A stretch of DNA of 64,000 bases, from NCBI RefSeq assembly GCF_950295315.1, contig NC_080168.1:66349254-66413253 (forward strand). Reading direction: 5' to 3'. The notes beneath the pieces were generated by a model that was not told where the DNA came from, did no database searches, and was given only the letters and a program-made list of their open reading frames with translations. Below are positions 30,178 through 41,013 of the stretch, in pieces (positions within the stretch are counted from its first letter, which is position 1; every line of letters begins with the position of its first letter). The position numbers were made by a program, and so were the translations under genes. The DNA comes from Erinaceus europaeus. Lineage: Eukaryota > Chordata > Mammalia > Eulipotyphla > Erinaceidae.

Positions 30178-30463
30178 AGGGAGTCCAGTGGTAGTGCAGT
30201 GGGTTAAGCGCAGGTGGTGCAAAGTGCAAGGACCAGCATAAAGATCCTGGTTCGAGCCCCCGGCTCCCCACCTGCAGGGGAGTCGCTTCACAGGTGGTGA
30301 AGCAGTTCTGCAGGTGTCTATCTTTCTCTCCTCCTCTCTGTCTTCCCCTCCTCTCTCCATTTCTCTCTGTCCTATGCAACAACAACAACATCAAAAATAA
30401 CTACAACAATAAAACAACAAGGACAACAAAAGGGAATAAATTAAAAAAAAAAAGGTTAAATCA
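30178..30463 (+). mobile_element. ERI-type SINE inside L1
   Basis: Full-length: GTGGTAGTGCAGTGGGTTAA, CTGGTTCGAGCCCCCGGC (perfect B-box), CAACAACAACATC, ACAAAAGGGAATAAATT. GGTTAAA at both ends is the target duplication. It inserted just upstream of L1 ORF1. Confidence 0.95.
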
Positions 30464-30484
30464 ACAAGAAGAAATATTGGAGAA

Positions 30485-31420
30485 ATGAACCAGGACAAGA
30501 GTCCAGCTAACAGCTCCCCAAAGGCTGAAGTACAAAATAATGAGATCAACATCCAGACAGTAGTTAAGGAAATAATAATTAGAGGGAATAAAGAGTTTGA
30601 AAGAATTGCCATTATAAATACAGAAACAAAAATGAGACTCTGGAAGAAAACTCTAATTATCTCAAGGTTATTCGACAGATGAAAGCTGAAATAGTTGAGC
30701 TAAGAACACAACTAGCTGAACAAGCTAAAACCGTATCAGAACAGGGTAACAAAATAGATGAACTCCAGAAAACAGTAGAGGGCAGAGAGAATAGAATCAA
30801 TGAAGCTGAAGACAGAATTAGCAAGATCAAGGACAAATTAGATACAACTAAAAAAGAAGTAAGAGATCTCAAAAAGAGATTAAGAGATACTGAAAACAAC
30901 AACAGAGACCATGGGATGACTTCAAAAGAAATAATATATGCATTATTGGCTTACCAGAGGAAGAGAGGGAAGGGAAGAAAGCAGTCTTCAGGACATAATT
31001 GCTGAAAACTTCTCTAGGTTAAACAACATCAAACACATAAATATTCAAGAAGCCTAGAGGGTCCCAAACAGAATTAACCCAGACTTAAAGACACCAAGAC
31101 ACATCATATTTAGAATGGAAAGGAATAAGGATAAAGAAAGGATCCTGAAGGCTACAAGAGAAAAACAAAGACTCACCTACAGAGGAAAACCCATAAGATT
31201 AGCAGTACACTTTTCCACAGAAACACTATAGGCCAGAAGAGAATGGCAAGATATCTGTTGAGTGCTCAATGAGAAAGGCTTCCAACCAAGACTACTATAT
31301 CCTGCTAGACTGTCATTCAGACTAGATGGAGGCATCAAAACCTTCTCAGACAAGCAACAGTTGAAAGAATCAACTATCATCAAGCCTGCCCTGAAAGAAG
31401 TTCTGAAAGCTCTCCTATAA
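30485..31420 (+). pseudogene. L1 ORF1 remnant (ORF1p-like)
   Basis: ORF1p is the trimeric RNA-binding chaperone of L1. The first part reads MNQDKSPANSSPKAEVQ, then a second frame from 30679 shows a long coiled coil with heptads (VELRTQLAEQAKTVSEQGNK and DELQKTVEGRENRINEAEDR). The C-terminal RNA-binding part continues in another frame to a TAA at 31418-31420. At least two frameshifts separate the parts. Confidence 0.85.
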
Positions 31421-31489
31421 AGAGTCAGACCACCATAAATAGGCTATCTATCAGAACACTCTAAGAATCTATAAGAATAGTGTTAAAAT

Positions 31490-34400
31490 ATCTTCAATCT
31501 TTGATATCAATAAATGTCAATGGCTTGAATTCACCTACTAAAAGACACAGAGTAGGAAGATGGATCAGAAAACACAAGCCAACAATATGCTGTCTATAGG
31601 AAACCCACCTAATTCAACAAGACAAACACACACTCAAAGTGAAAGGATGGAAAATGATCATACAAGTCAATGGCCCACAAAAAAGGACAGGAACAATTAT
31701 TCTCATATCTGACATGATATAATTTAAAATAAATAAAATTAAAAAGATAGGGATGGACACTACTTAATGCTCAGTGGATCAGTCAATTAAGAGGACTTAA
31801 CAATTATTAACATCTATGCACCCAGTGAGAAGCCATCTAAATACATCAAACATCCACTGAAAGAGCTACAGCAATTTATTAGCAGCAACACAGTCATAGT
31901 AGGGGACTTCAACACCCTAGTCTCTCAACTTGACAGATCATCCAGGCAGAAAATCAATAAAGACATGAGCAAGCTAAATGAGGAGATAGATAAATTAGAA
32001 CTATTGGACATTTTCAGAGTAATTCATCCCAAGAAAATGGAATACACATTTTACTCAAGTCCATATGGGTCATTCTCAAGGATAGCCACAAAGACAGCAT
32101 CAACAAATTCAAGAGCATTGAAATCATCCCAAGCATCTTCTCAGACCACAGTGGAATTAAACTAACTTCACAATCAACAAAAGATTAGTAATAGTCCCAA
32201 AATGTGGAAGCTCAACAATATACTCCTTAACAACTACTGGGTCAAAGAGGAAATAAAGGAAGAAAGCAAAAATTTTTTAGAGTTCAATCAAAATGAAGAC
32301 ACAAGTTATCATAATATTTGGGACAAAGCTAAGGCAGTACTGAGAGGGAAATTCATAGCCATACAAGCACACATTAGGAAACAAGAAAAAGTACAAATAA
32401 ACAGCCTGATTGCACATCTTAAAGACATAGATGAAGAAGAACAAAGGAACTCTAAAGCAATCAGAAGGACAGAAATCACTAAAGTTAGGGCAGAAATCAA
32501 TAGAAATAGATTATTGAAAATAAGAAAACCATACAAAAGATCAATGAAAGTATATGTTGGTTCTTCAAAAGAATGAACAAAATCGACAAACCTTTAGCCA
32601 GACTTATAAAACTAAAAAGGGATAAGACCCAAATAAATCGGATAGTAGACTAAAGAGGAGATATCACAACAGACACCGCAGAAATTCAACATATCATGCG
32701 AGGACTCTATGAACAACTATATGTCACCAAGCTACAGAACCTGGAAGAGATGGACGAGTTCCTAGATACCTACGAACTTCCAAAATTAAGTAAAGAGGAA
32801 GTGGATAACATGAACAGGCCCATCTCAGCTAATGAAATTGAAACAGTTATCAAAAATCTCCCCCAAAATAAAAGTACTGGACCACATGGTTTTATAAATG
32901 AATGCTACATAACCTTCAAAGAAGAACTAATACCTTTACTTTTAAAAGTCTTCCAGAAGATTGAAGACACTGGAATACTCCCTTCCAGTTTCTATGAAGA
33001 CAGCATCACTTTGCTACCAAAAGCAGACAGGGACACAACCAAAAAAGAATACTACAGACCAGTATCTCTGATGAACATAGATGCTAAAATACTGAACAAA
33101 ACTCTAGCCAACCAGATACAGCAGCATATTAAAAAGATTGTTCATCATGACCAAGTGGGGTTTATCCCAAGCATGCAAGGTTGGTTAAATATATGTAAAT
33201 CAATCAACGTGATCCAATACATTAACAAAAGCAAGACCAAAAACTACATGATCATATCAATAGATGCAGAGAAAGCATTTGATCCCTTTGAGATCAAAAC
33301 ACTACAAAAAATGGGAATAGATGGAAAATTCCTGAAAGTAGTGGAGTCCATATATAGCAAACCAACAGCCAACAACATACTCACTGGTGAAAAACTGGAA
33401 GCATTTCCCCTCAGATCAAGTACTAGACAGGGCTACCCACTATCACATTACTATTCAATATAGTGTTGGAAGTTCTTGCCATAGCAATCAGGCAGGAGCA
33501 AGGAATTAAAGGGACACAGACTGGAAGAGAAGAAGTCAAACTCTCCCTATTTGCAGATGACATGATAATATACATAGAAAAACCTAAGGAATCCAGCAAG
33601 AAGCTTTTGGAAATCATCAGGCAATACAGTAAGGTGTCAGGCTACAAAATTAATATTTTAAAGTCAGTGGCATTCCTCTATGCAAACAATAAGTTAGAAG
33701 AAGCTGAAATCCAGAAATCAATACTTTTCACTATAGCAACAAACACAATAAAATATCTAGGAATAAACTTAAGCAAAGAAGTGAAAGACTTGTATACTGA
33801 AAATTATGAGTCACTACTCAAGAAAATTGAAAAAGACACAAAGAAGTGGAAAGGTATTTCATGTTGATGGTTTGGAAGAATTAACATCATCAAAATGAAT
33901 ATACTACCCAGAGCCATCTACAGATTTAATGCTATCCCCATTAAGATCACAACCACATTTTTTAGGAGAATAGAACAAATGCTACAAATGTTTATCTGGA
34001 ACCAGAAAAGACCTAGAATTGCCAAAACAATCTTGAGAAGAAAGAACAGAACTGGAGGTATCACACTCTCAGATCTCAAATTGTATTATAGGGCCATTGT
34101 CATTAAATTGCTTTGTACTGGAACATGAATAGACACACTGACCAGTGGAATAGAATTAAGAGCCTAGAAGTAGGCGCCCACACCTATGGACATCTAATCT
34201 TTCACAAAGGTGCCCAGACTATTAAATGAGGAAAGCAGAGTCTCTTTAACAAATGGTGTTGGAAAAAATGGATTGAAACTATCAGATACTTAAGAGGGAA
34301 ATATTGGTAGAACTCTTTTCCACATAAATTTTAGAGACATCTTCAATGAAACGAATCCAATTACAAGGCAAGCATAAACATATGGGACTACATAAAATTA

Positions 34401-35260
34401 AAAAGCTTCTGCACAGCAAAAGAAACCACTACCCAAACCAAGAGACCCCTCACAGAATGGGAGAAGATCTTTACATGTCATACATCAGACAAGAGGCTAA
34501 TAACCAGTATATATATAGAACTTGCCAAACTCAACCACAAGAAAACAAATAACCCCATCCAAAAATGGGGGGAGGACTTGGACAGAATATTCACCACAGA
34601 AGAGATCCAAAAGGCCGAGAAACACAGGAAAAAATACTGCAAGTCTCTGATTGTCAGAGAAATGCAAATGAAGACATCAGTGAGATACCACTTCACTCCT
34701 GTGAGAATGTCATACATCAGAAAAGGTAACTGCAGCAAATGCTGGAGAGGGTGTGGGGTCAAAGGAACCCTCCTGCACTGCTGGTGGGAATGTCAATTGG
34801 TCCAACCTCTGTGGAGAACAGTCTGGAGAACTCTCACAAGGCTAGAAATGGACCTACCCTATGACCCTGCAATTCCTCTCCTGGGGATATATCCTAAGGA
34901 ACCCAACACACCCATCCAAAAAGATCTGTGTACACATATGTTCTTGGCAGCACAATTTGTAATAGCCAAAACCTGGAAGTAACGCAGGTGTCCAACAACA
35001 GATAGAGTGGCTGAGCAAGTTGTGGTGTATATATACAATGGAATACTAAGTTATTAAAAATGGTGAGTTTAAAAAAAAACAAGGACAACAAAAGGGAATA
35101 AATATTAAAAAATAAAATAATAATAATAATTAAAAATAATGGTGAGTTCACTGCTTTCAGCCGATCTTGGATGGACCTTGAAAAATTCATGTTAAATGAA
35201 ATAAGTCAGAAACAGAAGGATGAATATGGGATGATCTCACTCTCAGGCAGACATTGAAAA
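31490..35260 (+). pseudogene. L1 ORF2 remnant (endonuclease and reverse transcriptase)
   Basis: The endonuclease region shows KRHRVGRWIRKHKPTICCL, VGDFNT near 31910 and SDHSG near 32140 (catalytic motifs). The reverse transcriptase includes [27 protein letters not shown] and [11 protein letters not shown] (about 33000-33280) and the active-site FADDM near 33553. The C-terminal zinc-knuckle segment is [20 protein letters not shown] (about 34733-34790). Stops and frameshifts occur throughout; the RT core from 32696 to 33463 is the longest open part. Confidence 0.9.
35068..35142 (+). mobile_element. SINE tail fragment inside L1
   Basis: Only the 3' end is present (ACAAGGACAACAAAAGGGAA) with a T/A-rich tail, flanked by AAAATGGTGAGTT on both sides (35056-35068 and about 35139-35151). 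This is a severely 5'-truncated insertion. Confidence 0.85.
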
Positions 35261-36187
35261 ACAAGATCAGAAGAGAAAACACAAGTAGAACCTGAACTGG
35301 AATTGGTGTATTGCACCAAAGTAAAAGACTCTTGGGTGGGGGAGGGGGGGAGAGTACAGGTCTTAAAAGGATGACAGAGGACCTAGTGGGGGTTGTATTG
35401 TTATATGGAAAACTGAGAAATGTTGTGCATGTACAAATTATTGTATTTACTGTTGAATGTAAAACATTAATTCCCCAATAAAGAAATTTAAAAAAAAAGT
35501 AAATTCTGTAATCAAGGATTTGGAATGTTAGACCAGAAACCAGCAAAAGAAACCACCACCCAAAAAAAGATACCCCTTACAGAATGGGAGAAGATCTTCA
35601 CATGCCATAAATCATACAAGAGGCTAATAACCAAAATATATAAAGAGCTCACAAAACTCAGCACCAAAAAAAAAAAAATGACCCCATCCAAAAAATGGGG
35701 AGAGGAAATGAACAATATATTCTACCAATGAAGACATTCAAAAGGTTAACAAACTTGAAAAAATGCTCCAAGTCATTGATTGCCATAGAAATGCAAATAA
35801 AGACAACACTGAGATACCACTTCACTCCCGTGAGAATGTCACTCATCAGAAAAGGTAGCATCAAATGCTGGAGAGGTTATGGGGACAAAGGAACCCTCTT
35901 GCACTGCTGGTGGGAATGTCAATGCGTCCAACCCCTGTGGAGATCAGTCTGGAGAACTCTCAGAAGGCTGGAAGTGGATCTGCAATTCCTCCCCTGGGGA
36001 TAAAACCTGAGGAACCAAACACACCCATCCAAAAAGATCTGTTTACACCTATGTTCACAGAAGCACAGTTTATAATAGCCCAAACCTGGAAGCAACCCAG
36101 GTGCCCAACAATAGATGGGTGGTGGAGAAAGTTGTGGTGTATATACACAATGGAATACTACTACTCAGCTATTAAAAATAGTGAATT

Positions 36188-36540
36188 CTCCAACAACAAC
36201 AACATCAATAACAATAATAATCACAACAATAAAACAACAAGGCAACAAAAGAGAATAAATAATTTTTTTAAAAAGTGAATTCACTTTCTTTTTTATCATT
36301 GTTGTTGCTATTATTATTGTTGTAATTGATGTCATTATTTTTGGATAGGACAGAGAGAAATGGAGAGAAGAGGGGAAGACAGAAAGGGGGAGAGAAAGAG
36401 AGACACCTGCAGACCGGCTTCACTGCTCAGAAGTGACCCCCCTACAGGTAAGGAGCCAGGGGCTTGAACCGGGATCCTCACACAGGTCTTTGCACTTTGC
36501 ACCATGTGCACTTAACCCGCTGTGCTACTGCCTAGCACCC
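36188..36540. mobile_element. Two SINEs inserted at one GTGAATTC site in L1
   Basis: 36188-36280 is a plus-strand 5'-truncated SINE (CAACAACAACATCAATAAC). 36286-36540 is a minus-strand ERI-type SINE (GGGCTTGAACCGGGATCC, TGTGCTACTGCCTAGC). GTGAATTC/TGAATTCAC occurs left of, between and right of them. Confidence 0.85.
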
Positions 36541-36885
36541 TGAATTCACCTTCTTAACCTCATCTTGGATAGAGCTTGAATCATGTTAAGTAAGATCAGC
36601 CAGAAAGAGAAGGATGGATATGGGATGATCTCACTCATAGACAGAAGTTGAAAAATAATAACAGAAGGGAAAACCCTAAGCAGAACTTGAACTGGAGTTG
36701 GTGTGTTGCCCCAAAGTAAAAGACTCTGAGGTGGGCGAGGGGGAGAATACAAGTCCAAAAAAGATGACAGAGGACCTAGTGGAGGTTGTATTGTTATATG
36801 GAAAACTGGGAAATGTTATGCATGTACAAACTATTGTATTTACTGTCATATGTAAAACATTAATTCCCCAATAAAGAAATAAAAA

Positions 36886-37070
36886 AAAAAGACTCTGGGC
36901 GGGTGGGTTGGGTTGTTTTGGTCAGGAAAAATGATAGCAGAAGAAGATCTAGGTGGGGGATTAGAGTGTTATGTGGAAAACTGAGAAATGTGACACATGT
37001 ACCAACTACTGTATTTTACTGTCAACTATAAACCATTAATCTCCCCCCCAATAAAGGGAGAAAAAAAAAG
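36886..37070 (+). mobile_element. L1 3' end fragment
   Basis: Contains GTGTTATGTGGAAAACTGAG, ACTGTATTTTACTGTCAAC and a CCCCCCCAATAAAGGG end with an A-tail. It follows directly on the older L1 tail. It is strongly 5' truncated. Confidence 0.75.
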
Positions 37071-37236
37071 AATTCCCTTTGAGGCCTAGACTTTTTTTTC
37101 AGCATTGCTTCTTGTACACACCAGTTTAGTCCCTTTGTTGTCCATAGAAGCAGGGGACTACAGCTTCTGTTTTTTGCTTTCACAATATACACATGGTGAC
37201 CTCATGTTCAATGCAGTGCCCCAACAGACAGATGGA

Positions 37237-37436
37237 NNNNNNNNNNNNNNNNNNNNNNNNNNNNNNNNNNNNNNNNNNNNNNNNNNNNNNNNNNNNNNNN
37301 NNNNNNNNNNNNNNNNNNNNNNNNNNNNNNNNNNNNNNNNNNNNNNNNNNNNNNNNNNNNNNNNNNNNNNNNNNNNNNNNNNNNNNNNNNNNNNNNNNNN
37401 NNNNNNNNNNNNNNNNNNNNNNNNNNNNNNNNNNNN
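37237..37436. other. Assembly gap of 200 N
   Basis: Exactly 200 undetermined bases, a common default gap length, so the true size may be unknown. SINE-like sequence (GTATCTATCTTTCCC) resumes on the right edge, suggesting the gap falls in repeat sequence. Confidence 0.98.
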
Positions 37437-37467
37437 TAGGTATCTATCTTTCCCTACCCCTCTCTGT

Positions 37468-37995
37468 TGTGAGGGTTAAAAATGGATACAGGTATAATCA
37501 AGGGAAAAATGGGTACAGGTATAATCAAGAAACTGCTAGCATAGTTCAGAGACCAGACAAGATGGTGGTTAAGCACCAGAACAATAGAAAGGTTAAAAAT
37601 TAACCAGACCCAGAGTAGGAATAATGCTAACTTCCTGCTTCTGTAAACCCTGATGCTTTCAGTAAGGTAGGATGGTTGTTTTTGAAAAAACAAGATGTTT
37701 TTGTACCAAGATGTGGTGCAAGCCTAAAAGCTCCCCAGCTGTTAGATTTCAGGTAAACGAGCCAAGTCCCAGAACCTGTGCAAAATATTGTATGTAACCA
37801 ACGCTGGCGTATACTATAAACAGTATAAAAAGATGCTTGTGACTGTGCTTGGGCATTCAGTCCTTGGGTAGGTCCTGCATGAGTCTTCCTTGGGCTGGAC
37901 CCTCAACTGAGTAGGCTTAAATAAAATTCATACTCAAACACCTGACTTGGTGTGGAGTATTGTGATTTCTGTGTGGAGAATTCTATCCCATTACA
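37468..37995 (+). repeat. LTR of a class I-like endogenous retrovirus
   Basis: Starts TGTGAGGGTTAAAAATG and ends CCCATTACA. It contains AGTATAAAAAGATGC (TATA box), a GGGCATTCAGTCC-type R start and AAATAAAATTCATAC (polyadenylation signal). CTGT on both sides (37464-37467 and 37996-37999) could be a 4-bp target duplication. An imperfect tandem pair of about 30 bp (ATGG(A/G)TACAGGTATAATCAAG) lies near its start. Confidence 0.65.
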
Positions 37996-37999
37996 CTGT

Positions 38000-38750
38000 G
38001 GCGCAGGCGCCGCTATGCAAGCTGCTTGACATGGTACCAGCTTCACAGGAAGTTCAGCACAGCTGGACTCTATAGGCCAAACTGAAACCATCTTGCCTTT
38101 TGCCATGTATAGGGCTTGGGATTAAGCTTTGTGTAATCTTAACAATCCTTACATTTGGCCAGGCTCAGAGCCTGACCAATAACAAAAATAATGACAAAAC
38201 CGCACTGCACTCTGTAAGATTGATCATAATGGAACAAGCAATATCAGTAATGCAGAATTTTTTAGGCAACTCCAAGAGGAAGAAATGTTTTCCCTTTATC
38301 TACACCACTTCCTTTAGTATTCCCACCAAAATACAGGGAAATATTAGTGCTTCCCACAGTGAAGGGGCTACCTTACATAGCATAATTAATAAATGAAAAG
38401 TTATGGTACCCACCTAGATATAATGGACCCTTTAATCTACCACCCACCACTATGCTTCCACTTCCTTATGCAGGAATAGTACACGAGGTGACATAGTGAG
38501 CATACACAGAAGATGGATTTCAGCTAGAGAGCTTAACTTTATGGAGAGGCTGGCCAGGTCAGCACCACCTTGGTGCTTTCTCAGTAAGGGACAAAACAAA
38601 ACTCCTTGATCAAACAATGGAACAGATTTTATGAAAAATGGGCTGTTCAATTTGTTTAAGGCCCCTAGAAACATAACAAGCTTGAACTTTCTATGAACCA
38701 TGGCTTCTGATGCACAGGGACAAGAGAATGGCATAAACATATAGGTAGAA
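38000..38750. other. Unassigned sequence right of the 37.5-kb LTR
   Basis: Begins CTGTGGCGCAGGCGCCGC directly after the LTR; this is not a recognised retroviral primer-binding site. The remaining 700 bp has no clear viral or host coding similarity. Confidence 0.45.
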
Positions 38751-38757
38751 TATTAAC

Positions 38758-39090
38758 CTTTTTTTTTTTTGCCTCCAGGGTTATTGCTGGGGCTTGGTGC
38801 CTGCAATACAAATCCACTGCTCCTGGAGGCTATTTTTCCCATTTTGTTGCCCTTGTTGTTGTGATTGTTGTAGCTGTTATTATTGTCATAGCTGTTGTTG
38901 TTGGATAGGACAGAGAGAAATGGAGAGAGGAGGGGAAGACAGAGAGGAGGAGAGAAAGATAAGACACCTGCAGATCTGCTTCACCGCTTGCGAAGTGACC
39001 TCCTGCAGGTGGGGAGCCGGGATCCTTATGCTGGCTCTTGCGCTTTGTGCCATGTGCGCTTAACCCGCTGTGTTATCACCCAGCTCCTGT
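38758..39090 (-). mobile_element. ERI-type SINE, full length
   Basis: GCCTCCAGGGTTATTGCTGG, GTTGTTGGATAGGACAGAG, TCCTGCAGGTGGGGAGCC, AACCCGCTGTGTTATCACCC. Confidence 0.93.
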
Positions 39091-39179
39091 AGAATATTAA
39101 TCTTAATAGGACATCTGCCTAGCACATAGATAGAGGAATAACAAAAGACATAGAAACTGTGATCTCTAGGGAGAAAAGT

Positions 39180-39481
39180 GCCCCTGGAATGTGAATGTTC
39201 CACAAAGCAGGTGTTCCTTACCTGTGCTGTTCTTACTTGGTGATTTTTGTATTAATAATCAAAGCCTTGGTGATTTATGTATTAGTTACCAAAGCCTTGG
39301 TAATTTTTGTATTAATGATCTAAGCCTTATGAGACTATAAAAATAAAGTTCTGCCTGAGCACAGCAGAGGTGCCTCTCTCTTGCTGCTGAAGCAGTTGAC
39401 GTGTCCCTCATCTCATTCTCGCCAATGCCCCTTATCTTTCAAGGATACTCTAATAACCTGCTGGGACTGGCCCCCGGCAAC
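39180..39481 (+). repeat. ERVL/MaLR-like LTR, 5' end unclear
   Basis: The 3' half has ACTATAAAAATAAAGTTC, TGCCTGAGCACAG, a CTCTCTCTTGCTGC run and the end GGCCCCCGGCAACA, a layout known from ERVL-type LTRs. Its U3 carries three tandem copies of an AAGCCTTGGTGATTTTTGTA-like unit of about 35 bp (39233-39330). Confidence 0.6.
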
Positions 39482-39665
39482 AGTCTTCTCCATCTCTCTC
39501 CATTTCTCTCTGTCCTATCCAACAATGACAGCAATGATAAACATAATAATAACAACAACAATGATGGGCAACAAAAAGGGAAAAAATGGCCTCCAGGAGC
39601 AGTGGATTTGTAGTTCAGGCACTAGGCCTCAGCGATAACCTTGGAGGCAAAAAAAAAAAAAAAAA
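39482..39665 (+). mobile_element. 5'-truncated ERI-type SINE
   Basis: CATTTCTCTCTGTCCTATCC, AAATGGCCTCCAGGAGCAGT, GATAACCTTGGAGGC plus about 19 A. It abuts the ERVL-like LTR end. Confidence 0.9.
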
Positions 39666-39669
39666 AGTT

Positions 39670-40285
39670 CAGACAGTGATAAAAACCCAAGTCTGGTACT
39701 GAGCACATTCAACCTCATGATTTTCCAAGAACAACTGCAATGATGGATGTTTCCGGAACTCTTTGTCAGAGTCAGATTCTAAGACAGATATGAACACAAT
39801 GGTCCATTCTTGACAGGAGTTGAAGGGAAGCAGACACAGAAGTACTGGCTCTTGGACTAGAATAAGAGGGGCTCCTTGCTCCCTGGAAATAACAGATATT
39901 TATAGCTCTGGCAGGACAGCTGACAATAGAAAGAGGAAAGAACACAAGGTCCCTGGCTTGAAGCAAGAAAAACAGGATGCTCTTGCTTAATGGTTTATCT
40001 ACAGAAGGCACAGCTTAGAGGACTTCCTGGGAGGGGAGGCTTTCAGGAGGCTCAGCTACTGAGGGTTTATCTTGTAAGACCAGGTTGTTGGGGATGGAAG
40101 GCTTTTCTATGCTAAGGATTATGCTAAATAGGTGATATCCTCAGACTGAGAACCCCCTCCACTTCCTGCCCTCAGAACCCTATCTAGAAACCTTTGTCAT
40201 AGCATGTGTTCTACACAGGTTATGTGAGAATTATCACTTGCCCTGAATCATAGCATTAATTCCTAGTGCATACACAAGAAAAATA
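39670..40285. other. Unique intergenic sequence
   Basis: No gene or repeat recognised. Confidence 0.5.
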
Positions 40286-40289
40286 ATTG

Positions 40290-40465
40290 GGGCTAGGAGA
40301 AAGCTCACCTGGCTGAGTACATGCCTTAACTAGCCCATATTCCAAGTAGTGAAGAGAGAAGGATAGTCTCTAGAGAGACATTATTCACTTCCAAAGAAAA
40401 GGAAGGCCACTCAGCACCACCCTCTATTCAGCAAAGTCACCTAGCTCAGCACCACATGGGAGCAC
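40290..40465 (+). mobile_element. Diverged short SINE
   Basis: GGGCTAGGAGAAAGCTCACC and GAGTACATGCCTTAAC start a short SINE that grades into the tandem array at 40465. Confidence 0.55.
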
Positions 40466-40720
40466 CATGGACAGAACTCAAGGAGTCCATGGAGGGTGGG
40501 GCAGTGCTGTGGGGTCTCTCCTTTCTCAGCACCATACACAGCACCCAGGGATCTCTATGGAGGGTGGGGCAGGGCTGTGGGGTCTCTCCTCTCTCAGCAC
40601 AATGCACAGCACCCAGGGAGCTCCATGGAGGGTAGGGCAGGACTGTTAGGGTCTCTCCTCTCTCAGCACCATGGACAGCACCCAGGGAGCCCTATTGAGG
40701 GTGGGGTCTCTCCCATCTCT
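40465..40720. repeat. Tandem repeat, about 67-bp unit, 3.5 copies
   Basis: Units contain TCCATGGAGGGTGGGGCAG, then GTGGGGTCTCTCC and TCTCAGCACC, then ACAGCACCCAGGGA. They look like a short stretch of SINE body amplified in tandem, since similar CTCCATGG...GTGGTGTCTCTC sequence occurs singly in SINEs nearby (for example 40860-40910). Confidence 0.8.
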
Positions 40721-40779
40721 CCCTTTCTCTTCATTACTTCATTACCACACTAATATTTGGATTCAAGATATATTCGTTT

Positions 40780-40930
40780 TAGGGGCTAGGAAAGGATCAT
40801 TCAGTAAAGCAGGCACCTTACCTTGGGTAAAGTCCTGGGCTTGAGTTCTGGTAACACATGGGAGCTCCATGGGTGGTGAAGTGGTGCTGTGGTGTCTCTC
40901 TCTCTGTCTCTAACTAAAAAGAATTAAAAA
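40780..40930 (+). mobile_element. Short SINE
   Basis: GGGGCTAGGAAAGGATCATTC, GTGCTGTGGTGTCTCTCTCT and a TAACTAAAAAGAATTAAAAA tail. Confidence 0.75.
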
Positions 40931-41013
40931 GTTTAGCTTGGGAAGCCTCTTGTGGTCTTATGCATGTAGATGACCCTGAATCTATTCCCAACAACACATA
41001 AAAAATAAGTTTT

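Larger units (their letters stand above)
29401..35494 (+). mobile_element. Long L1 retrotransposon, nested in an older L1
   Basis: A near-complete L1: a 5' untranslated region from about 29401, ORF1 remnant, ORF2 remnant, and a 3' end with TTCCCCAATAAAGAAA and an A-tail. It is flanked by a 14-bp target duplication AAAAGTAAATTCTG (29387-29400 and 35495-35508). A SINE sits in its 5' part (30178-30463) and a SINE tail in its 3' part. Frames are broken in several places, so it is inactive. Confidence 0.92.
28950..36885 (+). mobile_element. Older 5'-truncated L1, split by the younger L1
   Basis: The left part (about 28950-29400) is the ORF2 3' region (ATCATCAAAATGAATATTCT onward). It resumes after the younger L1 at 35509 (ATCAAGGATTTGG) and runs through the zinc-knuckle region to a 3' end with ATTCCCCAATAAAGAAAT at about 36880. 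Two SINEs at 36188-36540 interrupt its 3' region. Confidence 0.85.

Noticed and set aside
32696..33463. 255-codon reverse-transcriptase-like frame as a host gene
   Set aside because: It is the core of a decayed L1 ORF2, with L1 sequence on both sides and a defined L1 target duplication.
37105..37603. Open frames running through undetermined bases
   Set aside because: They span the 200-N gap and carry no information.
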